Notes: a model not told the origin generated them from the sequence alone. 11,440 nucleotides of DNA from Pseudomonadota bacterium (GCA_019348095.1 JAHWKC010000052.1:1-11440); one strand, 5' to 3'; shown: positions 1-6,702, counted from the first letter of the stretch. Program-made: numbers and translations.

Positions 1-2
1 GC

Positions 3-428
3 GCCGCGCCGCAGGGCGTGGCCGAGCAGATCGCCCAGCGGATGCGCGCGGCCGACCGGTACTGGTTCGGCATCGCGCCCGAGGGCACGCGCAAGCCGGT
101 CCAGCGATGGAAAACCGGCTTCTGGAAAATCGCACGCGCCGCCGGAGTGCCGGTGCTGCCGGCGTATTTCCACTATCCGGACCGCGTGATCGGCATCGGT
201 CCGCTGTTCGTGCCAAGCGACGACATGCAGGCCGATCTCGCACGACTGCGCGCGTGGTACCGGCCCTGGCAGGGCAAGCACCACGGCACGAAGCCGAGCG
301 CCCGCGAGCCGCGCGACGGCGGGGCGGCCGAGGCGCAGTCAATGCTTGGCATGTGGTTGGCATGGTCTTTGCTAAACGCCTCTAGTGCCACATTGCGCTC
401 CAGCGCCAGGTGCGCGCCACGCACCTGA
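3..428 (+). CDS. 1-acyl-sn-glycerol-3-phosphate acyltransferase-like protein (PlsC family), 5' end outside window
   Basis: The reading frame is already open at the left edge, so the N-terminus, including the HX4D acyltransferase motif, is missing. The visible part carries the family block P-E-G-T-R (about residues 25-29 of the fragment), then a W-K-T-G-F-W-K-I-A segment and a V-P-V-L-P-A-Y-F strand, as in the C-terminal half of small PlsC acyltransferases. These enzymes transfer an acyl chain to lysophosphatidate or a related lysolipid at the inner membrane. The recognisable domain ends near the G-K-H-H-G-T residues (about 293). The last ~45 codons, rich in Ala, Ser and Arg and ending in TGA, do not look like the family and overlap a sigma-54-like promoter, so the C-terminal tail may be read-through into former intergenic DNA. 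Substrate is not known from the sequence. The family call is good; the exact enzyme is uncertain. Confidence 0.8.
   Translation, partial: AAPQGVAEQIAQRMRAADRYWFGIAPEGTRKPVQRWKTGFWKIARAAGVPVLPAYFHYPDRVIGIGPLFVPSDDMQADLARLRAWYRPWQGKHHGTKPSAREPRDGGAAEAQSMLGMWLAWSLLNASSATLRSSARCAPRT
357..373 (+). promoter_or_regulatory. Candidate sigma-54 (RpoN) promoter
   Basis: The bases TTGGCATG-GTCT-TTGCT fit the RpoN consensus YTGGCACGRNNNTTGCW with a single mismatch. The essential GG (359-360) and GC (371-372) are separated by exactly 10 bases. A second TTGGCATG without a TTGCT partner lies just upstream at 346-353. Transcription would start near 384 and run towards the glycosyltransferase gene. The site lies inside the unusual C-terminal tail of the acyltransferase frame, in locally less GC-rich DNA. 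No enhancer-binding protein gene is visible in the window. The consensus match is seen directly; activity is inferred. Confidence 0.5.
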
Positions 429-542
429 TCCGCGCGACCGCAGTCGCCAAACGCGTCGCCGACCAAGGGAGGGCGCCGTCATCCAGCAGCTATCCAGTTC
501 GCTCCGCAACCGGCCGCGCAGGTGGCCGTCGGCCGTGGCTGC

Positions 543-1973
543 ATGACGGGCAGCACCTCTTTGTTCGCGCTCGGTCCGAACGCGCTGTTGAGCGCGGTCG
601 GCCTGTGGCGCGGCCCCGACCCGACCGTGCCGACGCCGGCCGAGCGCTGGCAGGACGCGCGGGTCGACGTGGTCATCGCCGCTGACCGCCAGCAGCACGA
701 CATCGTCTACTGCCTGGCCGGATTGCTGCGCCAGAGCCTGCGCCCGGAGTCGGTGGTGCTGATCGACGACGGCGGGTCCGATCGCGACGGCACCGCCCAG
801 ATCGCCCGCGAGTTCGCCCGCGCCAACGGGCTGAAGCTGAGCGTGATCGAGCAGATGTGGTCCTTCGGCAGGACCAGCACGATCAAGCGCCAGGCCCGCG
901 AGTTCAAGGGCGATGTACAGGTCGTGCTGGATGCCGGCACCGTGCTGGAGTCGCCTGATTACATCGAACGCTGCGTGCGCGAGCTGTACCAGGGCGTCGG
1001 CATCGCCAGTGCCTGCGGCACCTTGTTGCCGCTGCGCGGCTACGATCGACGCCGATGGGCGCAAAGCGCGGAATTCGCGCATTGGATCGGCCACGACGTG
1101 TACCTCGACCCGGCCCTGCACCGCGACTGGCTGCATCGGTTGCTGTGGTGGATGGGCAACAGCTACCGCGAGAGCGTGGGCGCGGTGCAGCAGCGCTTTC
1201 TCAATCGGGGGCAGATGGCCCTGTTCGGCGATGTCGGCCACCCGGTGGGCGCTGCGGTGGCATACCGGCGGCGCTATCTGAAGGACCTGTTCGATCGCTA
1301 CGAGCCGCTGTACGGCGACGAGCTGACCGCGCTGCCGGACCTGTTCATCGCCTTCGCCCTGAGCAACGAGGGCTACCGCAACGTGCAGGTGGCAGAGGTG
1401 CAGGCCCGCGCGCTCGGCCCCGAAATCCAGCACATGCCGCAGCTCACGCGGCGCGCGATCGCGGCGTTCCTGCAGAGCTGCCGCGATTTCGACGGGCTGC
1501 TGCGCACTCCGATGAGATGGCCGCGCCGCTGGTGGCGGCAACGCCGCGACCGCGCCCGCGCGCAGGCACCGCGCTGGCGCGACGCGCGCCGGATCGCCGA
1601 GGCCTACCGGCAGCCCTTCGGCGAGCGGCTGACCCGGCAGCAGGGGCGGCCGATCGGCTGGGCGCTGTTCTTCGTCGCGATCGAGAAAATCGCGTTTCCG
1701 CTCGGCCTGCTGCTGCTGGCCGCATCGGGCTGGTGGATTGCGCTGGCGCTGATCATCGCCGCGGAGTGCCTGCTGAGCCTGGGCCTGCTGCTCGCGGTAT
1801 CGCCCGGCGCGTCGGCGCGGTCGCTGCTCAAGGGCGTGCTGGCGATACCGATGCGCTATGGCCTGATGTTGGTCGAGCTGGCCACGGTGGTCGGTTTCAT
1901 CCTGCGGCGCCCGGTGCGCACCGACCGGCGCCGGCAGCGCGATCTGGAAAGTCTCGAAGACCCCAACACGTAG
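543..1973 (+). CDS. Membrane-anchored family 2 glycosyltransferase-like protein with degenerate catalytic motifs
   Basis: This 476-residue protein has the GT2 (GT-A) plan: a short hydrophobic N-terminus, a nucleotide-sugar domain from about residue 40 with a V-L-I-D-D-G-G-S-D stretch at 71-80, an acceptor-binding half, and hydrophobic C-terminal segments around residues 375-425 and 430-460 that should anchor it in the inner membrane. Such enzymes move a sugar from a nucleotide donor to a lipid or growing polysaccharide. Several expected residues are altered. The first strand reads V-V-I-A-A-D rather than V-V-I-P-A-x-N-E. The metal-binding D-x-D is D130-A-G. The acceptor E-D is P-D near residue 266. 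It may be a divergent paralogue or an inactive relative. ATG 543 is preferred because it begins the family-like N-terminus; GTG 522 is in the same frame, and neither has a well-placed Shine-Dalgarno sequence. The stop codon lies in a REP element. Confidence 0.75.
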   Translation: MTGSTSLFALGPNALLSAVGLWRGPDPTVPTPAERWQDARVDVVIAADRQQHDIVYCLAGLLRQSLRPESVVLIDDGGSDRDGTAQIAREFARANGLKLSVIEQMWSFGRTSTIKRQAREFKGDVQVVLDAGTVLESPDYIERCVRELYQGVGIASACGTLLPLRGYDRRRWAQSAEFAHWIGHDVYLDPALHRDWLHRLLWWMGNSYRESVGAVQQRFLNRGQMALFGDVGHPVGAAVAYRRRYLKDLFDRYEPLYGDELTALPDLFIAFALSNEGYRNVQVAEVQARALGPEIQHMPQLTRRAIAAFLQSCRDFDGLLRTPMRWPRRWWRQRRDRARAQAPRWRDARRIAEAYRQPFGERLTRQQGRPIGWALFFVAIEKIAFPLGLLLLAASGWWIALALIIAAECLLSLGLLLAVSPGASARSLLKGVLAIPMRYGLMLVELATVVGFILRRPVRTDRRRQRDLESLEDPNT

Positions 1974-2107
1974 GAGCGGCTTCAGCCGCGAACCCGAATC
2001 GTTATCCGGCGTGGCGGGAATCCAGAGGCGCACCCTACGCGTCTTGTATGGAGGCCCGGGCGGCGTCGTGGCCTGGTCCAGAAGGTCGCGGCTGAAGCCG
2101 CTCCTAC
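1970..2107. repeat. Inverted pair of GTAG-type REP elements (variant A) between convergent genes
   Basis: Two 22-base copies of a palindromic unit with head GTAGGAGC and stem GCGGCT-TC-AGCCGC face each other at 1970-1991 (forward) and 2086-2107 (reverse), separated by 94 bases. Each folds into a small hairpin and the pair could form a larger one. The TAG of the left head is the glycosyltransferase stop (1971-1973), and the CTA of the right head is the lysR stop (2104-2106), so the pair exactly fills the space between the two convergent genes. GTAG REPs are non-autonomous elements mobilised by RAYT-type Y1 transposases. Here they probably also act as bidirectional terminators or transcript stabilisers (inference). 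Confidence 0.93.
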
Positions 2108-3021
2108 GACACCTGCGGCCTGACCAGCTCGCTGAACGCACGCGCCTGCGGGCTCAGGTACTTGCCCTTGCGCATCACCACGCCGTAACTGCGCGACGGG
2201 AAATACTCGGCCAGCGAGCGCGCCGCCAGCCGCTGACGGTCGGCGTCGGTCAGGCAGATCGCGGTGACGATGCTGATGCCCAGGCCCATCGCGACGTACT
2301 GCTTGATCACCTCCCAGCCGCCGACCTCCAGCGCGACGGTGTAGGGCACGCGGTTCTGGTGGAACACAAGATCGACCATGCGGTAGGTGGTCAGGCGCTG
2401 CGGTGGCAGGATCAGGCCGTACGGCGAGAGGTCCTCCAGCCGCAGCCGCGCCTTCTGCGCGAGCGGGTGCTCGGGCGGGGTGATCAGCATCGGCTCGAAC
2501 TGGTACATCGGCGTGTAGTCCAGATCGCCCGGCACGTCGAGCATCGAGCCGACCGCCAGGTCGACCCCCTCAGTGCGCAGCAGGTCCAGCCCGCTGGCGC
2601 CGGTGACGTTGTGCAGGCTGAGCCGCACCTTCGGGTGCGCGGCGCGGAACGCCTCGATGATCCGCGGCAGAAGGTAGAGGATGGTCGAGCTGCCGGCGGC
2701 GACGTTGAGCTCGCCGGCATCGAGCCCGCGCAGGCGCTCACGGAATGCGCCGTCGAGCCCATCGATGCCCTCCACCAGCGGCCGCGCCAACTTGTACAGC
2801 GCCTCGCCCTCGGCGGTCATGATCAGCCGGCGGCCGCTGCGCTCCAGCAGGCGCACGCCCGTCTCGCGCTCCAGCGCCTGCAACTGCAGCGTCACCGCCG
2901 GCTGGCTCAGAAACAGCGCCTCGGCCGCGCGCGACACCGAGCCCAGCCGCGCGGTCTGGCAGAACGCCCGCAGCGGCTTGAGGCGGTCGCCCTTGTAGGC
3001 AAAGCGGGGGTGGCTGGGCAT
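2104..3021 (-). CDS. LysR-family (CysB-like) transcriptional regulator, probably of the glyoxylate shunt
   Basis: This 305-residue protein has the standard LTTR layout. The N-terminal winged helix-turn-helix spans about residues 8-65 and includes F-C-Q-T-A-R-L-G-S-V-S-R-A-A-E-A-L-F and S-Q-P-A-V-T-L-Q-L. A linker helix and a two-lobe periplasmic-binding-protein-like effector domain (about 90-300) follow. Length is normal for the family. It is divergent from aceB, the common arrangement for an LTTR that controls its neighbour, so a role in acetate/fatty-acid-responsive control of aceB-aceA is likely but not shown. ATG 3021 is chosen because the HTH begins a few residues later. An in-frame ATG at 3111 would put 30 unlike residues, partly encoded by a REP arm, in front. 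The stop codon is provided by the REP pair downstream. The effector ligand cannot be read from the sequence. Confidence 0.92.
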   Translation of the reverse strand: MPSHPRFAYKGDRLKPLRAFCQTARLGSVSRAAEALFLSQPAVTLQLQALERETGVRLLERSGRRLIMTAEGEALYKLARPLVEGIDGLDGAFRERLRGLDAGELNVAAGSSTILYLLPRIIEAFRAAHPKVRLSLHNVTGASGLDLLRTEGVDLAVGSMLDVPGDLDYTPMYQFEPMLITPPEHPLAQKARLRLEDLSPYGLILPPQRLTTYRMVDLVFHQNRVPYTVALEVGGWEVIKQYVAMGLGISIVTAICLTDADRQRLAARSLAEYFPSRSYGVVMRKGKYLSPQARAFSELVRPQVS

Positions 3022-3050
3022 TGGTGCGGATCCGGGTTGGGCGGCACCCT

Positions 3051-3124
3051 GTAGGAGCGCCCCATGGGCGCGATGCTCTTCTGCCGAACGAAGCAAAAGC
3101 ATCGCGCCCATGGGGCGCTCCTAC
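3051..3124. repeat. Inverted pair of GTAG-type REP elements (variant B) forming a long perfect stem
   Basis: Two 27-base arms, 3051-3077 and 3098-3124, are perfect reverse complements around a 20-base loop. Each begins GTAGGAGCGCC and contains CCATGGGCGCGA, so each arm is also a small hairpin. The head is shared with the other REPs of the window, but the stem differs (CCATGGG type). The pair sits in the lysR-aceB intergenic region, about 30 bases upstream of the lysR start. If lysR is transcribed from the AT-rich region beside aceB, this stem would lie in its 5' leader. Confidence 0.93.
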
Positions 3125-3139
3125 GGGTTTCGCGTGAGT

Positions 3140-3192
3140 TATAAGGTCAGCTAATAGCTATCATTGATAAATCTTCATTGTCAAATACATGC
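3140..3192 (+). promoter_or_regulatory. Candidate aceB promoter and LysR-type operator region
   Basis: This stretch is conspicuously AT-rich in a GC-rich window and holds overlapping dyads: AGCTAATAGCT at 3149-3159, ATCATTGAT at 3160-3168, and TTGA (3164-3167) with TCAA (3181-3184) thirteen bases apart. Dyads with T-N11-A spacing are typical of LTTR sites. A possible sigma-70 promoter has -35 TTGATA (3164-3169), a 16-base spacer and a weak -10 TACATG (3186-3191), about 54 bases before the aceB start. The dyads and composition are seen directly; the promoter assignment and link to the neighbouring LTTR are inferred. Confidence 0.45.
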
Positions 3193-3244
3193 AGCACACG
3201 CAGGGTGGTCTTGACTGCAGGTCCCAGTCATACGGAGCCAACCC

Positions 3245-4930
3245 ATGTCGGCAGTGATGATCGAAACCGCCGCCAGCGACGGCATCGAGCTCCGCACGGC
3301 GGCGCTTCCGGGCCAGGAGCAGGTGCTGCCGCATGCCGCCCTGGGCTTGCTCGCCGACCTGCACCGCCGCTTCGAACCGGCCCGGCAGGCGCGGCTGGCG
3401 GCCCGCCGCGAGCGTCAGGCGTTCTTCGATGCGGGCGGCCTGCCGGATTTCCGCGGCGACACCGCCGCCATCCGCGCGGGCGACTGGCGGGTGGCGGAGC
3501 TGCCCCGGGCGCTGCTCGATCGCCGGGTCGAGATCACCGGTCCGGTCGACCCCAAGATGGTGATCAACGCGCTCAACTCCGGCGCCAACTGCTTCATGGC
3601 CGACTTCGAGGACAGCACCTCGCCGACCTGGCCCAACCTGCTGCGCGGCCAGCGCGCGCTGCAGCAGGCCGTCGCCGGCACGCTGGAGTGGACCGCGCCC
3701 GAGGCGGGCAAGCGCTACACGCTGAAGCCGCACGACCAGCAGGCGGTGCTGCTGGCGCGCCCGCGTGGCTGGCACCTCGACGAGAAGCACCTGCGGATCG
3801 ATGGCGAGTCGATCGCGGCCGGCCTGTTCGACCTCGGCCTGTTCGCGTTCCACAACGCGCTCGCGCTCGCCGCGAAGGACCGCGGCCCGTTTTTCTACCT
3901 GCCCAAGCTCGAATCGATGGAGGAGGCGCAGCTGTGGAACGAGGTGCTCTGCCACCTCGAGCGCGCGCTCGGCCTCGCCCCGGGGCAGATCAAGGTCACC
4001 GTGCTGATCGAGACATTGCCGGCGGTGTTCGAGATGGACGAGATCCTGCACGCGCTGCGTTCGCGCATCGCCGGGCTCAACTGTGGGCGCTGGGACTACG
4101 TGTTCTCCTACCTGAAGACCTTCCGCCGCCACCGCGACAAGGTCCTGCCCGAGCGCGGCCAGGTGACGATGAGCCAGCCGTTCCTGCGCACCTACTCGGA
4201 CCTGCTGATCCACACCTGCCACAAGCGCGGCGCGCACGCGATGGGCGGCATGGCCGCGCAGATCCCGGTCAGCGGCGATGCCGCCGCGAGCGTCGCTGCA
4301 AACGATGCCGCCCTGGCCAGGGTCCGCGCCGACAAGCTGCGCGAGGTCACCGCCGGCCATGACGGCACCTGGGTCGCGCACCCGGCGCTGATCCCGCTGG
4401 CGCGCGCGATCTTCGACGAGCACATGCCGACCCCGCACCAGCACCACGTGCGTCGCGACGACGTGCGCGCGCTGGATGGCGACGACCTGCGCGAGCACCT
4501 GCTCGCGCCCGCGCTCGGCACGATCACCCGCGCCGGTTTCCAGAACAACGTCGAGGTCTGCGTGCGCTATCTCGCCGCCTGGCTCGACGGCAACGGCTGC
4601 GTGCCGATCCACGGGCTGATGGAGGACGCCGCCACCGCCGAGATCGCCCGCACCCAGCTGTGGCAGTGGCTGCACCACGCCGAGTTACCACTCGGCCTAG
4701 CGCCTAGCGGAACCGACGCCGCGCGCGAGCCGCTGCACCTGGACGATGGCGACCCGGTCGACTTCGCCCTGCTCGAACGCGCGCTGCTCAACCTGCCCAG
4801 CAGGCTGACCAAGTGCAAGGACCTGCCAGGCGCCGGCCGCGTCAAAGAGGCGATCGAGCTGCTCGACCGGCTGACCCACGCCGACATCCTGGAGGAGTTC
4901 CTGACCCTGCCGGCGTACCAGCGCCTGTAG
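3245..4930 (+). CDS. aceB: Malate synthase A
   Basis: Malate synthase condenses glyoxylate with acetyl-CoA to malate, the second step of the glyoxylate shunt, in the cytoplasm. The 561-residue product matches the A isoform (E. coli is 533). Visible blocks are K-M-V-I-N-A-L-N-S-G-A near residue 103 leading to F-M-A-D-F-E-D, R172-P-R-G-W-H (catalytic Arg region), E256 in I-E-T-L-P-A and D284 in G-L-N-C-G-R-W-D-Y (Mg ligands), and D461 in M-E-D-A-A-T-A-E-I (likely catalytic base). The spacing of E256, D284 and D461 agrees with known malate synthases. One oddity is that the usual L-R-D-H before G-L-N reads L-R-S-R (residues 271-274). GGAG at 3234-3237 precedes the ATG by seven bases, fixing the start. 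The TAG stop belongs to a REP. It is probably co-transcribed with aceA across a 247-base gap. Confidence 0.97.
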   Translation: MSAVMIETAASDGIELRTAALPGQEQVLPHAALGLLADLHRRFEPARQARLAARRERQAFFDAGGLPDFRGDTAAIRAGDWRVAELPRALLDRRVEITGPVDPKMVINALNSGANCFMADFEDSTSPTWPNLLRGQRALQQAVAGTLEWTAPEAGKRYTLKPHDQQAVLLARPRGWHLDEKHLRIDGESIAAGLFDLGLFAFHNALALAAKDRGPFFYLPKLESMEEAQLWNEVLCHLERALGLAPGQIKVTVLIETLPAVFEMDEILHALRSRIAGLNCGRWDYVFSYLKTFRRHRDKVLPERGQVTMSQPFLRTYSDLLIHTCHKRGAHAMGGMAAQIPVSGDAAASVAANDAALARVRADKLREVTAGHDGTWVAHPALIPLARAIFDEHMPTPHQHHVRRDDVRALDGDDLREHLLAPALGTITRAGFQNNVEVCVRYLAAWLDGNGCVPIHGLMEDAATAEIARTQLWQWLHHAELPLGLAPSGTDAAREPLHLDDGDPVDFALLERALLNLPSRLTKCKDLPGAGRVKEAIELLDRLTHADILEEFLTLPAYQRL

Positions 4931-4997
4931 GAGCGACGTAAGTCGCGACCTGCGCCATCCCGACCGACCGACGAATCGCGACTCACGTCGCTCCTAC
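4927..4997. repeat. Inverted pair of GTAG-type REP elements (variant C) after aceB
   Basis: Arms of 22 bases at 4927-4948 and 4976-4997 share the GTAGGAGC head and GCGA tail but carry a different stem (GCGACGTAAGTCGC, with an ACTCACG variant on the right), so pairing is good but imperfect in the loop region. The TAG of the left head is the aceB stop codon (4928-4930). Position directly behind aceB suggests transcript termination, attenuation or 3'-end protection (inference). Confidence 0.92.
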
Positions 4998-5049
4998 AAA
5001 AAACCTTCGCGAGGATTTACCACGCCCTCCCCACCGCCGAATACCTCCC

Positions 5050-5123
5050 GTAGGAGCGGCTTCAGCCGCGAACCGGAACCGTCTGCTTGCGTTGCATCCG
5101 ATCGCGGCTGAAGCCGCTCCTAC
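5050..5123. repeat. Second inverted REP pair (variant A) between aceB and aceA
   Basis: Arms at 5050-5071 and 5102-5123 are the same 22-base variant A unit as at 1970-2107, here only 30 bases apart. It lies 54 bases before the aceA start. With the preceding pair, nearly the whole aceB-aceA spacer is REP sequence. Strong stems here could partly uncouple the two genes, as REPs do in some operons, but no poly-T tract is seen after it, so a classic intrinsic terminator is not evident. Confidence 0.93.
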
Positions 5124-5177
5124 AAATCCCCGCACGCCCCCATGGCACGACCCCACCCGAGACAAGGACCCGCCCCC

Positions 5178-6494
5178 ATGACCACGCCCCTGCCCACCGC
5201 CGATCAACTTCGCCAGCAATGGCACACCGACCCGCGCTGGGCCGGCATCGAGCGCCCGTATTCGGCCGAAGACGTCGTGCGCCTGCGCGGCACCGTGCCG
5301 GTCGAGCATTCGTTGGCCAGGCTCGGCGCCAGCAAGCTGTGGCACTCGCTGCAGACCGAGGACTTCGTCAACGCGCTCGGCGCGCTGACCGGCAACCAAG
5401 CCCTGCAGCAGGTCAAGGCCGGGCTCAAGGCGATCTACCTGTCGGGCTGGCAGGTCGCGGCCGACGCCAACCTCGGCGGCCAGATGTACCCCGACCAGTC
5501 GCTGTACCCGGCCGACTCGGTCCCGGCGGTGGTCAAGCGGATCAACAACACGCTGCTGCGCGCCGACCAGATCCAGTGCGCCGAGGGCGGGGCCGAGGGT
5601 CGCGAGCACATCGACTTCCTGCAGCCGATCGTGGCCGACGCCGAAGCCGGCTTCGGCGGCGTGCTCAACGCGTTCGAACTGATGAAGGGCATGATCGAGG
5701 CCGGCGCGGCCGGCGTGCACTTCGAGGACCAGCTCGCCAGCGCCAAGAAGTGCGGCCACATGGGCGGCAAGGTGCTGGTGCCGACCCGCGAGGCGGTCGA
5801 GAAGCTGGTCGCCGCACGCCTGGCAAGCGATGTCATGGGCGTCCCGACGCTGATCGTCGCGCGCACCGACGCCGAGGCCGCCGACCTGCTGACCAGCGAC
5901 ATCGACCCCAACGATGCGCCGTTCACCACCGGCGAGCGCACCGCCGAAGGCTTCTACAAGACCCGCAAGGGCCTGGAGCAGGCGATCAGCCGCGGACTGG
6001 CCTACGCGCCGCACGCCGACCTGATCTGGTGCGAGACCGGCAAGCCCGACCTGGAGTTCGCGCGCGAGTTTGCCGAGGCCATCCACGCCCGTTATCCCGG
6101 CAAGCTGCTGGCCTACAACTGCTCGCCGAGCTTCAACTGGAAGAAGAACCTGGACGACGCGGCCATCGCCAGGTTCCAGACGGAGATCGCGACCTACGGC
6201 TACCGCTTCCAGTTCATCACCCTGGCCGGCTTCCACGCGCTGAACTACGGCATGTTCAACCTGGCCCACGGCTACGCGCGCCGGCAGATGAGCGCGTTCG
6301 TCGAGCTGCAGGAGGCCGAGTTCGCCGCCGCCGGCAAGGGTTTCACCGCGGTCAAGCACCAGCGCGAGGTCGGCACCGGCTATTTCGACGCGGTCACCCA
6401 GACCATCCAGGGCGCGCAGTCCTCCACCGTGGCGCTGAAGGGCTCGACCGAGGAGGAGCAGTTCGAACCGGCACGGGCCGCGGCGGCGGCCTGA
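5178..6494 (+). CDS. aceA: Isocitrate lyase
   Basis: Isocitrate lyase splits isocitrate to glyoxylate and succinate, the first step of the glyoxylate shunt. The 438-residue product is close to E. coli AceA (434). It shows the family opening Q-W-x-T-D-P-R-W-x-G-I-x-R-P-Y, the [10 protein letters not shown] metal/substrate block, the signature K190-K-C-G-H-M with catalytic Cys192, and Y-N-C-S-P-S-F-N-W. All expected active-site features are present. AAGGA at 5164-5168, nine bases before ATG 5178, supports this start; an in-frame ATG at 5142 lacks such a site. The usual C-terminal end T-E-E-E-Q-F is followed here by nine extra residues ending in five alanines, apparently a harmless extension. 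It lies downstream of aceB in the same direction, separated by two REP pairs, and is likely under the same LysR control. Confidence 0.97.
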   Translation: MTTPLPTADQLRQQWHTDPRWAGIERPYSAEDVVRLRGTVPVEHSLARLGASKLWHSLQTEDFVNALGALTGNQALQQVKAGLKAIYLSGWQVAADANLGGQMYPDQSLYPADSVPAVVKRINNTLLRADQIQCAEGGAEGREHIDFLQPIVADAEAGFGGVLNAFELMKGMIEAGAAGVHFEDQLASAKKCGHMGGKVLVPTREAVEKLVAARLASDVMGVPTLIVARTDAEAADLLTSDIDPNDAPFTTGERTAEGFYKTRKGLEQAISRGLAYAPHADLIWCETGKPDLEFAREFAEAIHARYPGKLLAYNCSPSFNWKKNLDDAAIARFQTEIATYGYRFQFITLAGFHALNYGMFNLAHGYARRQMSAFVELQEAEFAAAGKGFTAVKHQREVGTGYFDAVTQTIQGAQSSTVALKGSTEEEQFEPARAAAAA

Positions 6495-6619
6495 AGGCAG
6501 CCGAGCAGGCGGGCAGCGGTCGCAGCGCCGCGGCGAGGCGGCGTGCTGTCGCAGCCGTGCCGGCGACCGGAGTAGGCGCCGTCATCGGCTCTTCTTGATC
6601 CGCAACGCGGTTCGCTGTT

Positions 6620-6651
6620 CCGGTCCGGGCTGGTGCTATCCTGCGGACCGG
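6620..6651 (+). promoter_or_regulatory. Inverted repeat around a possible -10 box upstream of the diguanylate cyclase gene
   Basis: CCGGTCCG at 6620-6627 and CGGACCGG at 6644-6651 are perfect 8-base inverted repeats around a 16-base spacer that contains TATCCT (6637-6642), a possible -10 element. No good -35 lies at the right distance. The structure could be a repressor operator or a leader hairpin about 50 bases before the start codon. The region 6495-6702 between aceA and this gene holds no other feature I can support, and no convincing intrinsic terminator behind aceA. Confidence 0.35.
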
Positions 6652-6702
6652 TGTCGTTCAGCTTCGGCTGCACGTCGACAGGAACCCGGGGGGGCGGCCG
6701 CG

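Noticed and set aside
1055..2095. Plus-strand 346-codon frame within the glycosyltransferase
   Set aside because: Out-of-frame shadow, Arg/Ala/Gly/Pro-rich, no motifs.
372..2141. Long minus-strand open frame (589 codons) opposite the glycosyltransferase
   Set aside because: Antisense shadow of a GC-rich gene: Arg/Gln/His/Ala-rich, no domain sense, and it crosses the REP pair.
2011..3054. Plus-strand 347-codon frame opposite lysR
   Set aside because: Antisense of a clear LysR protein; begins inside the REP region and has no family features.
3161..4678. Minus-strand 505-codon frame opposite aceB
   Set aside because: Antisense shadow of a convincing malate synthase.
1970..5123. CRISPR array suggested by repeated 22-27-base units
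   Set aside because: Units are inverted pairs of REP palindromes with variable stems and irregular spacing, not direct repeats with spacers.
4983..6359. Minus-strand 458-codon frame opposite aceA
   Set aside because: Antisense shadow of isocitrate lyase; its end runs into REP sequence.
6517..6569. CGGTCGC...GCGACCG as an aceA terminator
   Set aside because: Only 7-bp arms around a 39-base loop and no T-run; likely chance in GC-rich DNA.
5087..6598. Plus-strand 503-codon frame overlapping aceA
   Set aside because: Frame-shifted shadow, Arg/Pro/Gly-rich, starts within a REP pair.
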